Source: Chitinophaga sp. CF418 (lineage in GTDB: Bacteria > Bacteroidota > Bacteroidia > Chitinophagales > Chitinophagaceae). Taken from it: DNA of 64,000 bases. Numbering within the stretch: the stretch's first letter is position 1; each line of letters starts with the position of its first letter. Positions 1-8,607 of this stretch are shown in pieces. Made by a program: the position numbers and the translations under genes. The stretch spans positions 1 through 64,000 of the forward strand of contig NZ_FRCN01000018.1 in the NCBI RefSeq assembly GCF_900142925.1, given 5' to 3'. The notes under the pieces were generated by a model. It made no database searches. It was given only the letters and a program-made list of their open reading frames with translations, and was not told where the DNA came from.

Positions 1-139
1 ACAAAACCCCAGGGCGTATCGGTGTATCAATGTAACTATTGCATATGGTGCCTAACGATACATTTAATCTGTAATGATATCTCGCATATCAGTGCACATC
101 AATGTGGGATGATACGCCACGATGTTTATAAAACACAAA

Positions 140-161
140 CGCCGTCCCTATAGAGACGGCG
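140..161 (-). terminator. intrinsic terminator of asnS
   Basis: Arms 140-146 and 155-161 pair over 7 bp (CGCCGTC/GACGGCG). Read on the minus strand the hairpin is followed by a T-rich tract. It lies about 33 nt beyond the asnS stop codon. Confidence 0.75.
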
Positions 162-194
162 CTTTATATCTTGCTCAATGAATTCAGAATTTAT

Positions 195-1634
195 TTAGAA
201 TTCAGCACTCTTCGGTGTTCTTGGGAATGGAATTACATCTCTGATGTTACCCATGCCGGTTACGAACAACACGAGTCTTTCAAAACCAAGACCGAAACCT
301 GCGTGAGGTGCAGTACCGAAGCGGCGGGTATCCAGGTACCAGCTCATTTCTTCAACAGGCAGCTGCATTTCCTGCATGCGGGTAACGAGTTTATCGTAGT
401 TCTCTTCACGCTGTGAACCACCTACGATCTCACCGATGCCAGGGAAGAGAATATCCATTGCCCTTACGGTTTTACCGTCCTCGTTCTGTTTCATATAGAA
501 CGCTTTGATAGCCTTTGGATAATCCGTCAGGATCACTGGTTTCTTGAAATGTTTCTCTACCAGGTAACGTTCGTGTTCGCTCTGGAGGTCAGCGCCCCAT
601 TCTTCTATCAGGTAGTTGAATTTCTTGGTTTTGTTAGGTTTGCTGTTCTTCAGGATGTCGATGGCTTCGGTATAGGTAAGGCGCATGAATTCATTGTTCA
701 GTACGAATTCGAGCTTTTCGATCAGTCCCATTTCACTGCGTTCCTGTTGTGGCTTCTGTTTTTCTTCTTCCGCCAGGCGTTGCGCCAGGAATTCAAGGTC
801 TTCCTTGTTGTTTTCCAGTACATAGCCGATAACGGATTTAATGAAAGCCTCTGCCAGGTTCATGTTGTCTTCCAGATCATAAAATGCCATTTCCGGCTCT
901 ATCATCCAGAATTCCGCCAGGTGACGGGCTGTGTTGGAGTTCTCTGCACGGAAGGTAGGGCCGAAGGTATAAATATCACCAAAGGCCATAGCGCCGAGTT
1001 CTCCTTCCAGCTGACCAGATACGGTCAGGTTGGTGGCACGGCCGAAGAAGTCTTCTTTATAATCAATTTCACCGCTTTCTGTCAGTGGCGGATTTTTGAT
1101 ATCAAAGGAAGTTACATGGAACATTTCTCCCGCGCCTTCTGCATCAGAAGCCGTGATGATAGGCGTATGCAGATATACAAAGCCTCTCTCATTGAAGAAC
1201 TTATGTACTGCAAAGGCCAGGGAATGGCGGAGACGGAAGATAGCGCCAAAAGTATTGGTGCGGAAACGGAGATGCGCTATTTCACGCAGATATTCCAGAC
1301 TGGGGCGGTTTTTCAGCTGCAGCGGATATTTTTCCGGATCGCAGTCTCCCAGTATTTCCAGTTCTATTGCTTTTACTTCCACGCGCTGGCCCTTACCCAG
1401 AGAAGGAATCACCTGTCCGGATACGCTGATAGCGGCCCCGGTGGTCAGACGTTTTAATAGTTCCGGTGTAACGGAATCCATGTCCAGTACTACCTGAATA
1501 TTATTATTGGTAGAGCCATCGTTCAACGCTATAAACTGATTGTTACGGAAAGACCGTATCCAACCCTTTACCACAACAGGATAATCTGTTTTTTCGTCCT
1601 GCAGTATCTGCTTGACTTTCACTCTTTGGCTCAT
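195..1634 (-). CDS. asnS: asparaginyl-tRNA synthetase
   Basis: This class IIb synthetase charges tRNA-Asn with asparagine in the cytoplasm. The 479-residue protein begins with an OB-fold anticodon-binding domain (about residues 1-110). The catalytic domain shows class II motif 2 (FRAEN) and motif 3 (GFGLGFERL, then RDVIPFPRTP near the C-terminus). The length matches bacterial AsnRS. The frame is open for 28 more codons upstream. I chose the ATG at 1634 because it starts MSQRVKVKQIL, and because a TAAATTTG promoter element sits inside the upstream extension. It is a single gene with its own terminator. Confidence 0.95.
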   Translation of the reverse strand: MSQRVKVKQILQDEKTDYPVVVKGWIRSFRNNQFIALNDGSTNNNIQVVLDMDSVTPELLKRLTTGAAISVSGQVIPSLGKGQRVEVKAIELEILGDCDPEKYPLQLKNRPSLEYLREIAHLRFRTNTFGAIFRLRHSLAFAVHKFFNERGFVYLHTPIITASDAEGAGEMFHVTSFDIKNPPLTESGEIDYKEDFFGRATNLTVSGQLEGELGAMAFGDIYTFGPTFRAENSNTARHLAEFWMIEPEMAFYDLEDNMNLAEAFIKSVIGYVLENNKEDLEFLAQRLAEEEKQKPQQERSEMGLIEKLEFVLNNEFMRLTYTEAIDILKNSKPNKTKKFNYLIEEWGADLQSEHERYLVEKHFKKPVILTDYPKAIKAFYMKQNEDGKTVRAMDILFPGIGEIVGGSQREENYDKLVTRMQEMQLPVEEMSWYLDTRRFGTAPHAGFGLGFERLVLFVTGMGNIRDVIPFPRTPKSAEF

Positions 1635-1655
1635 ATTAATATAAATTTTGGTGTG

Positions 1656-1663
1656 CAAATTTA
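1656..1663 (-). promoter_or_regulatory. probable asnS promoter -7 element
   Basis: The minus strand reads TAAATTTG, an exact match to the Bacteroidetes TANNTTTG element, 21 nt before the asnS ATG. No good -33 TTTG is seen at the expected distance. Confidence 0.5.
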
Positions 1664-1886
1664 AGAGATATAGAGCAGACTGCATAGGGAGAATTGAGGC
1701 ACCGGGCCCGGGAGCCAATAAAATGTTAAATTAAATAGCCACCTGTTAGGCGCTGTTTGGCAGGAATGTTGATAGATATACAGCGTCAATACCATAGACA
1801 GGCTATGGGACAGGGTTCTATAAGGGGAAGTACTGCATGGAAGCTTATCTGGCTGCTGTTGTAAGGGGTTGGAGCAGTGCATTTTT

Positions 1887-1918
1887 TTTGGATAATAGCG
1901 AAACTTGTTTTAATCTTG
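1887..1918 (+). promoter_or_regulatory. candidate distal rho promoter
   Basis: TTTG at 1887-1890 is followed after 20 nt by TAATCTTG at 1911-1918, one mismatch from the Bacteroidetes TTTG-N19-TANNTTTG promoter. It would give rho a leader of about 180 nt. The rest of the 1635-2102 gap shows no gene. Confidence 0.4.
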
Positions 1919-2084
1919 CGTTATAATCTGCCTGATTAAGTTCTAATTTCCATCTTCATCGGCAGTCCTAAACTCAACATTCCCTATCAGATTTAATAAC
2001 CAGATTAAATTTATTGGACTCAAAAAACAATTATTTGTAATTGGTGTATGTTGGTATGTAGTGGTACCCACCTCACAACACTTT

Positions 2085-2092
2085 TAAATTTG
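2085..2092 (+). promoter_or_regulatory. candidate proximal rho promoter -7 element
   Basis: TAAATTTG matches TANNTTTG exactly and ends 10 nt before the first rho ATG, so a transcript from here would have almost no leader. No clear -33 box is present. Confidence 0.4.
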
Positions 2093-2102
2093 ACAACACA
2101 CG

Positions 2103-3824
2103 ATGATGTACGACATCTTACAATTGAACGACATGCTCGTTCCTGAGCTGCTTGACATTGCAGAGAAACTTGATGTGCCAAACGCCAAAAAACTGAGCAA
2201 ACAGGATCTTATCTACAAAATACTCGATAAGCAGGCAGTAATGGCCTCTGAAGGTAACCCGGCAAATGGAGAAGAAAAGAAAACACGTAAGCGGAAATCA
2301 AAGAAAGACGAAGAAGCTGAAGAAGCACATGTAGCAGAAACCACAGCTGCAGATGAAAAACCGAAACGCGGCAGGAAACCAGCTGCCAGCGGCGTAAAAA
2401 CAAAAGAATCTGAACTCGAAGAACCTAAAGCACAGGAAACCAAACCAAAGAAAAAGAACTTCGATATAGACCTTGACATCCCCTCTCTTACTTTCGACGA
2501 TGATGATGATGTGATCATTCCACAATTCACAGAAGATGCTGAAGAAGAAGAAGAAGAGGAAGATGTAATTACATCTTTACCAGTGGCTGAAGAAGAAGAA
2601 GAGGAGGAAGAAGAAGACGAAGACGATTTCGTGATACCGGAAGAACCGGTACTGGCGCAGAAACAGCGCTTTCCGACAAATAAGAAAGAACCTGCTTTTA
2701 ATATAGAATTTGACGGTATAATTATCAGCGAAGGTGTACTCGAAATGATGCCTGATGGCTACGGCTTCCTGCGCTCCTCCGATTATAACTACCTCAGTTC
2801 ACCAGATGATATCTACGTTTCTCCTTCCCAGATCAAATTGTTTGGACTGAAAACAGGTGATACTGTTAAAGGTTCTGTACGCCCTCCGAAAGAAGGCGAG
2901 AAATACTTTGCCCTGCTGAAAGTTGAGACTATCAATGGTAAATCTCCTGAAGAAGTTCGCGACCGTGTTCCGTTTGACTATCTGACGCCGTTATTCCCTT
3001 TCGAAAAATTACGCCTTACTACTACTTCAAATAACTACTCAACCCGTATCATGGACCTGTTTACCCCTATCGGTAAAGGTCAGCGTGGCTTGATCGTAGC
3101 ACAGCCAAAAGTCGGTAAAACGATGTTGCTGAAAGAAGTAGCAAACGCTATCGCGACAAACCATCCTGAGGTATACCTCATGGTAGTACTGATCGATGAA
3201 CGTCCGGAAGAGGTAACCGATATGGAACGTAGTGTAAAGGCAGAAGTGATTGCTTCTACATTTGACGAACCAGCTGAAAAACACGTAAAAGTATCTGCCA
3301 TAGCACTGCAGAAGGCAAAACGCCTGGTAGAGTGTGGACACGATGTAGTGATCCTGCTGGATTCCATTACCCGTCTCGCCCGTGCGCATAACACCGTAGC
3401 TCCTGCTTCTGGTAAAGTATTGAGCGGTGGTGTGGAAGCAAACGCTATGCAGAAACCTAAACAGTTCTTTGGCGCCGCCCGTAAAATCGAAAACGGTGGC
3501 TCTTTAACAATACTTGCTACAGCATTGATCGATACAGGTTCCAAAATGGATGAGGTGATCTTTGAAGAGTTCAAAGGTACCGGTAACATGGAACTGCAAC
3601 TGGACCGTAAACTGGCCAACAGACGTATCTTCCCTGCTATTGACGTATCTGCTTCCTCTACTCGTCGTGACGACTTGTTACTGGAAAAAGATATCCTGAA
3701 GCGCATCCACATCCTGCGCAATCACCTGGCAGACATGAATACAGAAGAATCTATGCACTTCATGCTGCAACACATGAGAGGAACCAAAAACAATGAGGAG
3801 TTCCTGATCTCCATGAATGGATAA
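2103..3824 (+). CDS. rho: transcription termination factor Rho
   Basis: Rho is the hexameric RNA-dependent ATPase/helicase that ends transcription and suppresses antisense RNA. The 573-residue protein begins with a Rho_N/SAP-like helical domain (about 1-45). Next comes a low-complexity charged insertion (about 55-190) with Lys/Arg-rich stretches followed by long runs of Glu and Asp. The RNA-binding cold-shock-like domain follows (about 195-270), then the RecA-type ATPase. Walker A is QPKVGKT (334-340) and Walker B lies near residue 414 (DVVILLD). The insertion makes it about 150 residues longer than E. coli Rho and is typical of Bacteroidota. The start is one of two adjacent ATGs, at 2103 or 2106. 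Confidence 0.95.
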   Translation: MMYDILQLNDMLVPELLDIAEKLDVPNAKKLSKQDLIYKILDKQAVMASEGNPANGEEKKTRKRKSKKDEEAEEAHVAETTAADEKPKRGRKPAASGVKTKESELEEPKAQETKPKKKNFDIDLDIPSLTFDDDDDVIIPQFTEDAEEEEEEEDVITSLPVAEEEEEEEEEDEDDFVIPEEPVLAQKQRFPTNKKEPAFNIEFDGIIISEGVLEMMPDGYGFLRSSDYNYLSSPDDIYVSPSQIKLFGLKTGDTVKGSVRPPKEGEKYFALLKVETINGKSPEEVRDRVPFDYLTPLFPFEKLRLTTTSNNYSTRIMDLFTPIGKGQRGLIVAQPKVGKTMLLKEVANAIATNHPEVYLMVVLIDERPEEVTDMERSVKAEVIASTFDEPAEKHVKVSAIALQKAKRLVECGHDVVILLDSITRLARAHNTVAPASGKVLSGGVEANAMQKPKQFFGAARKIENGGSLTILATALIDTGSKMDEVIFEEFKGTGNMELQLDRKLANRRIFPAIDVSASSTRRDDLLLEKDILKRIHILRNHLADMNTEESMHFMLQHMRGTKNNEEFLISMNG

Positions 3825-3840
3825 TATCTCCATCCACAGA

Positions 3841-3881
3841 TAAAAGAAAAGGCCATGTCACTGACATGGCCTTTTCTTTTA
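3841..3881. terminator. bidirectional terminator between rho and the LytTR regulator
   Basis: Two perfect 20-nt arms (3841-3860 and 3862-3881) pair, with AAAAGAAAAGG flanks that give U-rich tails in both directions. It serves the convergent rho gene and the two-component operon. Confidence 0.85.
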
Positions 3882-3890
3882 TCTATATTG

Positions 3891-4646
3891 CTATCTGTAC
3901 TGTTTCCAGTGACTGACAAGATCCTTTTTCCTTCGATCGGCAACCTCCAGCTTTACACCGTTTTTCAGCAACACCTTGTTACCATCATTCTCAATATTAC
4001 TGATCTGCGAAAGTTGCACCATCTGGTGATTGTTGATCTGATAAAAACGCAGCACGCCAAACAGATCTGTATAATAACGGAATGAACGCTCCGCCTGCAG
4101 CTGTTCCTTATCCACCAGGTGGATAGTACACTTTTCGGTATTCGCCTCCAGATAAGCGATCATATTCAGCGGGATGATCATATCCTCTTGCTGTGTAAGC
4201 GGGATCACCAGATCCATATTGATATTTTTGCCGCTGTTAAAATTCTCAAGGAGCACTTTATAGCGGGTAGTGCTGGCATGCGCATGAATACGGCTGGTGA
4301 TCTTGTTGACGGCCATCATCAGGCTTTCCCTGTCAATGGGCTTCAGAATGATCTCCACTTCGCTGAAACGGATAGTGTGGAGGAATTTCTTTTCGAAAGC
4401 AGTCACAAACACTGCTTCAAAGGGGGGCGCGTCTTTAGTACCAAGTAGCACGTCAAAGCCGGTTCCATCCGGCATTTCAAGATCAAGGAATACCAGTTGG
4501 GGCTGATGTTCGTGAATGGTGGCAATGCCATCTGCGCAGTCAGATGCAGTAGCTGCGATCTGTACATCGGGGCAATATTTCTCCAGCATCAGGGATATGA
4601 TGTCCCGGCTATTGCGCTCGTCATCTATAATAACAGCTTTTATCAT
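3891..4646 (-). CDS. LytTR-family response regulator
   Basis: This is a two-component transcriptional regulator. The receiver domain (about 1-115) has the acidic pair D8/D9 and phosphoacceptor D55 in LVFLDLEMPDG. A LytTR DNA-binding domain follows (about 145-250). At 251 residues it has the usual AgrA/LytR-like size. It lies 20 nt downstream of a LytS-type sensor kinase on the same strand, so the two form a cognate pair in one operon. The target genes cannot be read from the sequence. Confidence 0.92.
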   Translation of the reverse strand: MIKAVIIDDERNSRDIISLMLEKYCPDVQIAATASDCADGIATIHEHQPQLVFLDLEMPDGTGFDVLLGTKDAPPFEAVFVTAFEKKFLHTIRFSEVEIILKPIDRESLMMAVNKITSRIHAHASTTRYKVLLENFNSGKNINMDLVIPLTQQEDMIIPLNMIAYLEANTEKCTIHLVDKEQLQAERSFRYYTDLFGVLRFYQINNHQMVQLSQISNIENDGNKVLLKNGVKLEVADRRKKDLVSHWKQYR

Positions 4647-4666
4647 AGTCCAATATGCTTGTATGG

Positions 4667-6748
4667 CTAGAGTTGGGGAATCAGGATCCTTACAATAGTA
4701 CCACTTTCTGTATTATTATTTTCCGATTTGTCTATGATGTCGATATGTATGCCTGTATTGTACATTTTGTTCAGCAGTTCGGCCCGGTTAAAGCTGATCT
4801 CCATACCGGATGACTGATGATGTTTGGGCAGGGTACGCAATGTTTTGGAGCGGATAATACCGATACCATTGTCTTCTATCAGGCATTCCAGCATATCCGG
4901 ATCTGTCTGATTGAACTGTATCAACAGCTTGCCGATCGGATGATTACTGTTGGTCATCCCATATTTGACTGCATTTTCCACATAAGGTTGCAGTAACATG
5001 GCAGGTACTTCCAGCTCTGAAGTGGCAATGGCCGGATCGACAATAATCTCGTATTCCATCTTATGCTCAAACCGCATCTTCTCCAACCCAAGATAAGTAT
5101 TCAGATAGGCAATTTCATCTGCCAGGGAAATAAAATTGCGCCGGGAGAAGTCCAGTGTTTTACGGATCAGGTAAGAAAAGTCGGACAGATATTTCTGCGC
5201 ATATTCAAAATCCCGCTGCATCACAAAGAGCTGAATGGAATTCAGACAGTTGAAAATAAAGTGGGGATTGATCTGTGCTCGGATAGCTTTCAGTTCTATC
5301 TCTGTCAGCTTTTTATCGTATTCAGTCTCCAGGTGCATTTTGCGTTGCTCTTCCAGCTCCTGTTTTTTGCGTAATATTTCTGTGGTCTGCTCTTTCACCA
5401 GTTCTTCCAGTTGCTCATTCAGCTTGTGTTGCAGCTCTTTATTCTTATTCAGCTGTTTGATGAGTAGTTCCTGCGTACGGGTCCTTTCATGGTGTACCAG
5501 TTTATTCCGGTAGCTAAGACCTGCCAGGAAAAACATGGATTGCAGTAATACACCTGCTACTATGAGTAGGGACGGGGCCGACATTTCTCCTAATGCATTG
5601 ATCAGCCCCAGTGGACGGATAAGCATCAGGAAGGAACCAAAACTCGCCATGTAAAAGCAGAGGGAGCCAAACAGGAAAAAGCGCACCAGCGGATGATGCC
5701 GGGAACGTTTGGCCAGCGCTATGAAAACCACCAGGAACGGGAGCAAAGTAGAAATATATACATAGCTGTAGATCATTACCGGTACCTGGTATTGTTCCTG
5801 GGCAATACAATAGAAACAGATGATGATGATACCACCAATGATGGCAGCTACTGATGTAAATAGTTTCTCCATGAAAGGATACCGCTCCTGCAGGTTCAGG
5901 AAGGTATTTCCGAATGCCAGGTACATGAGATAAAAGCAGAACAACAGAGCCGGAACATCCCAATAATACTTAAGCATGGGCCAGCGATAGAAGACGGACA
6001 GCTGGTATGGCTGACTTTCCAGTCGCAGGGTAAAGAAAAAGATCAGGCCCAGCATGTATGCTGCAAAATACATGTATGATTTATCGGGCAGCTGTATATA
6101 GTTGATGACTGCAATAGCAAGACATACCAGCAGCATGCCCAGTAATACATGTATCAGGATACTCTCTCCCCGGAAATATTCAAATTGACTGCTGCGGAAC
6201 TGGCTGTACTGAAGGGCATTAAAAAGCACGGGCATCAACCCGTTCTCGTTATAATATTTGTTACTGATATGAAGGAAGAAAGTACGGGTTTGTCCGGGAG
6301 GCACCACCACATTGAATCCGTAATGCTCCCAGCGACGCACGTCGCCGCGATCTTTCATCAGACCGGTCTGCATCAGCATGCGAGGACGACTTCCTGTGGT
6401 ATCCTGCACATACCAGCTCATGTCATCATGCCAGCCGGTGAAGAGTGTCAGTGAAGAATCATGGCTGCCTGCATTTTTCACATGCAGTTTCAGCCAGCAA
6501 TTATTGCCTTTTCCAATATGCTTTTTCTCTACATGGAATAGGTGATAGTTGTGGTTAAATGATGCCGAAACAATCTGTTGTGGTGTTAGTAATCCCCCTT
6601 TATCCTCCTGGCTCATAACGTACGGCCGCAAATCAATAGCTGAAGGCAGATGATCGAAATCTGCTACCAGGGTATCTTTTGCGGGTGTATTCGCCGAAGC
6701 ATTGATGGAGTAACAAAACAACAGGAAAAGTAAATAAATACGAATCAC
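4667..6748 (-). CDS. 7TM-DISM sensor histidine kinase of the LytS type
   Basis: This 693-residue membrane sensor has a signal peptide (about 1-18) and a periplasmic 7TMR-DISM sensing domain (about 30-170). Seven membrane helices follow (about 185-400), then a coiled coil rich in Gln/Glu/Lys. The His_kinase domain has its phosphorylatable histidine at H496 in QINPHFIFN, and an HATPase domain follows (ENAVKYG, DNGIGI). Such sensors usually bind a small extracellular ligand, which is unknown here. It is followed by its LytTR regulator and preceded 17 nt upstream by a pterin dehydratase gene. Confidence 0.9.
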   Translation of the reverse strand: MIRIYLLFLLFCYSINASANTPAKDTLVADFDHLPSAIDLRPYVMSQEDKGGLLTPQQIVSASFNHNYHLFHVEKKHIGKGNNCWLKLHVKNAGSHDSSLTLFTGWHDDMSWYVQDTTGSRPRMLMQTGLMKDRGDVRRWEHYGFNVVVPPGQTRTFFLHISNKYYNENGLMPVLFNALQYSQFRSSQFEYFRGESILIHVLLGMLLVCLAIAVINYIQLPDKSYMYFAAYMLGLIFFFTLRLESQPYQLSVFYRWPMLKYYWDVPALLFCFYLMYLAFGNTFLNLQERYPFMEKLFTSVAAIIGGIIIICFYCIAQEQYQVPVMIYSYVYISTLLPFLVVFIALAKRSRHHPLVRFFLFGSLCFYMASFGSFLMLIRPLGLINALGEMSAPSLLIVAGVLLQSMFFLAGLSYRNKLVHHERTRTQELLIKQLNKNKELQHKLNEQLEELVKEQTTEILRKKQELEEQRKMHLETEYDKKLTEIELKAIRAQINPHFIFNCLNSIQLFVMQRDFEYAQKYLSDFSYLIRKTLDFSRRNFISLADEIAYLNTYLGLEKMRFEHKMEYEIIVDPAIATSELEVPAMLLQPYVENAVKYGMTNSNHPIGKLLIQFNQTDPDMLECLIEDNGIGIIRSKTLRTLPKHHQSSGMEISFNRAELLNKMYNTGIHIDIIDKSENNNTESGTIVRILIPQL

Positions 6749-6765
6749 TGTCTGCTAATATATTT

Positions 6766-6996
6766 TTACAACAAGCCATCTATGGCTTTCGCCAGCTTAT
6801 GGTCTCTTTCGGTGATCACATCTCCCGCATCATGTGTACATAGGTATATTTCTACCTTATTATAAACATTTGTCCAGTTAGGGTGATGGTCCATCTTTTC
6901 AGCAACAAGGGCTACTTTTGTCATAAAGGCAAACGCTTCTCTGAAGTTTTTAAATTCGAAGGAACGATACAGTTGGTTCTTTTTTTCTTCCCACAT
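6766..6996 (-). CDS. pterin-4a-carbinolamine dehydratase
   Basis: This enzyme dehydrates 4a-hydroxytetrahydrobiopterin and so recycles the pterin cofactor of aromatic amino-acid hydroxylases. The 76-residue protein shows the family's HHP motif (H37, H38, P39), then W41 and the second catalytic histidine region CTHDAG (H55). It is at the short end for the family. It is the first gene of an operon with a sensor kinase and LytTR regulator, an unexpected partnership. No phenylalanine hydroxylase is present in the window. Confidence 0.88.
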   Translation of the reverse strand: MWEEKKNQLYRSFEFKNFREAFAFMTKVALVAEKMDHHPNWTNVYNKVEIYLCTHDAGDVITERDHKLAKAIDGLL

Positions 6997-7072
6997 AACA
7001 AAAGAATTTAATCATGAAACAAGCCTTGTTCACGGGTGCAATTCGGTGAAGGAACGACCGGGGTGTTACCGG

Positions 7073-7516
7073 TCAGAAGATGAGGTTCATCTTATTTTTA
7101 ATCTCTCTAATATCCAATAAAGATACTAATTGTACAAGCTCTACGTGGCGTAATTGATCTATTAGTTTCTTAACGTCATCTAACTGATAATAATCTCCTT
7201 TGACCATCCACAGGTAGTCTACATTCTTCAGTTCAGGCAGCAGAAACTCTGCCTGACAGTGATTGTTATAGAAATAATGAACAGACGATTTTGTCGGTTC
7301 CTCAAACTCAAAAACGCTGAAATAGAATGCCCTGTTATTTTTGGCCAGGTTAATTTCCAGGGAATTATTTACCCGGAAATCAAGGTGCATGAAGTTATTA
7401 ATCTGCCAGCACAGTTGATAGTCGCGGGCGGAAGACACAATACCAATAACGTGGGTTGATTCAAAGAAATCTTCCAGCAGTTGATCCTGGTCCAGCTTTA
7501 ACTTTAATACCGACAT
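7073..7516 (-). CDS. IPExxxVDY family protein
   Basis: This 147-residue soluble protein belongs to a Bacteroidota-specific family of unknown function. The naming motif is present as LPELKNVDY around residues 93-101. No signal peptide or membrane segment is visible. In related genomes the family is often next to pyruvate kinase, which is absent here. The stop codon overlaps a short GACCGG/CCGGTC hairpin (7056-7074). Confidence 0.8.
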   Translation of the reverse strand: MSVLKLKLDQDQLLEDFFESTHVIGIVSSARDYQLCWQINNFMHLDFRVNNSLEINLAKNNRAFYFSVFEFEEPTKSSVHYFYNNHCQAEFLLPELKNVDYLWMVKGDYYQLDDVKKLIDQLRHVELVQLVSLLDIREIKNKMNLIF

Positions 7517-7661
7517 ATAATAATTTCTAATACAGTATGCGCCAGGGGCCTAGTTTTTAGTCTGTTTTACCTGTTGCTTTCCTGGAAGCCAAAGTACGGC
7601 TTTAAAATTTAATATTCCGTCATCCTTTATTTTTAGTGCCTCCGTACCGTCAATTCCTGCA

Positions 7662-7871
7662 TCAGATATCCCGCTTTTCCTTGTCTCTGGCCTGCCGGCT
7701 GGCAAGGAGGGCGGTACGTGCAGGTTCTGGTACTTTCTCATATGCGTATGGGCAGTGCATGCAGCCATTACCACAACAATAGCCTCGTTCAAGGAGGAAA
7801 TGTTCAGTGAACACCATGTAGCCGTGTTCATTGTAATAGAAATCAATCCCCTCCTTCAACGGCTTCGGCAT
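7662..7871 (-). CDS. small cysteine-rich DUF5522 protein
   Basis: The 69-residue protein carries a compact cluster CCGNGCMHCPY (about 31-42) that looks like a metal or Fe-S site. This matches the DUF5522 family, which has no assigned function. Its first 29 nt overlap the 3' end of trmB in another frame, so the two are probably co-transcribed and coupled. The 145 bp after it (7517-7661) hold nothing recognisable. Confidence 0.75.
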   Translation of the reverse strand: MPKPLKEGIDFYYNEHGYMVFTEHFLLERGYCCGNGCMHCPYAYEKVPEPARTALLASRQARDKEKRDI

Positions 7872-8550
7872 CGGATGGTAATTTTATGGCGCGCCAGTCA
7901 AGCGGAGCTTCAGGCAGCCTGAATTTCAGGTACCTGATGGTACGGCCGTCTTCCAGATGCATGCCTTCGTAGAACGTCTTTATCTGTAATAGCGGCGGCA
8001 CTTCCGTCATGGCATAAATGTCCGGAATATCCTCCACTAAGATACAGCCACTCGCTGCGATCACCTCCTGAGTGAAGGCATATAATTCAGCCGAGTCTGT
8101 TTTCAGGTTGATGGTCCCATCCTTAGCCAGCAGTGGTTGGTACAGCTGTAGGAACTTTGGGTGCGTCAGGCGCTTTTTAGATTTGGAATTGCGCAGGAAC
8201 GGATCGGGAAAGGTGATCCAGATCTCATTTATCTCGCCGGGGGCGAAATAGTTGGCCAGTTTATCTATCTGGGTACGAAGGAAGCCGGCATTGGGTAATG
8301 GTTCCTCCAGGGCGGTCTTGGCGCCACGCCAGATGCGGTTGCCTTTCAGGTCCACTCCGAGGAAGTTCCTTTCAGGGTAGCGGCGGGCAAGTCCCAGTGT
8401 ATAATCTCCTTTACCACAGGCCAGTTCCAGTGTCAGTGGATGGTTATTCTTGTAGAACGTATGCCATTTTCCAGGCATGCCTTCCGGGTATATTAATACA
8501 TTCGGAAACGTCTCAATTTCTGCAAAGCGTTGTAATTTCTTTTGTCCCAT
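7843..8550 (-). CDS. trmB: tRNA (guanine-N7-)-methyltransferase
   Basis: TrmB makes m7G46 in tRNA using S-adenosylmethionine. The 235-residue protein has the SAM-binding loop ELACGKGDYT (about 43-52), GVDLKGNR (about 67-74) and the family signature FPDPF followed by KKRLTHP. The frame is open 24 codons further upstream into repeat DNA. The ATG at 8550 (MGQKKLQRF) is preferred because it follows a TATTTTTG promoter element by only 5 nt. Confidence 0.92.
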   Translation of the reverse strand: MGQKKLQRFAEIETFPNVLIYPEGMPGKWHTFYKNNHPLTLELACGKGDYTLGLARRYPERNFLGVDLKGNRIWRGAKTALEEPLPNAGFLRTQIDKLANYFAPGEINEIWITFPDPFLRNSKSKKRLTHPKFLQLYQPLLAKDGTINLKTDSAELYAFTQEVIAASGCILVEDIPDIYAMTEVPPLLQIKTFYEGMHLEDGRTIRYLKFRLPEAPLDWRAIKLPSDAEAVEGGD

Positions 8551-8555
8551 CGCTG

Positions 8556-8563
8556 CAAAAATA
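8556..8563 (-). promoter_or_regulatory. trmB promoter -7 element, possibly leaderless
   Basis: The minus strand reads TATTTTTG, an exact TANNTTTG match, with 5 nt (CAGCG) between it and the trmB ATG. A TTTA sits near the -33 position. Confidence 0.5.
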
Positions 8564-8607
8564 ATGTTTTCCCGGGACGCCCTAAAATCCCCGGGGTGTA
8601 CCACCCG

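Noticed and set aside
12..118. GGCGTATC and GATACGCC as ends of a structured RNA before asnS
   Set aside because: Only 8 bp pair over about 100 nt with no supporting inner stem or promoter; could be chance.
1661..1882. 73-residue minus-strand frame upstream of asnS
   Set aside because: It overlaps the asnS promoter element and has a composition unlike neighbouring genes.
7550..7846. 98-residue minus-strand frame overlapping the DUF5522 gene
   Set aside because: The overlapping frame encodes the conserved cysteine cluster, so this one is a shadow.
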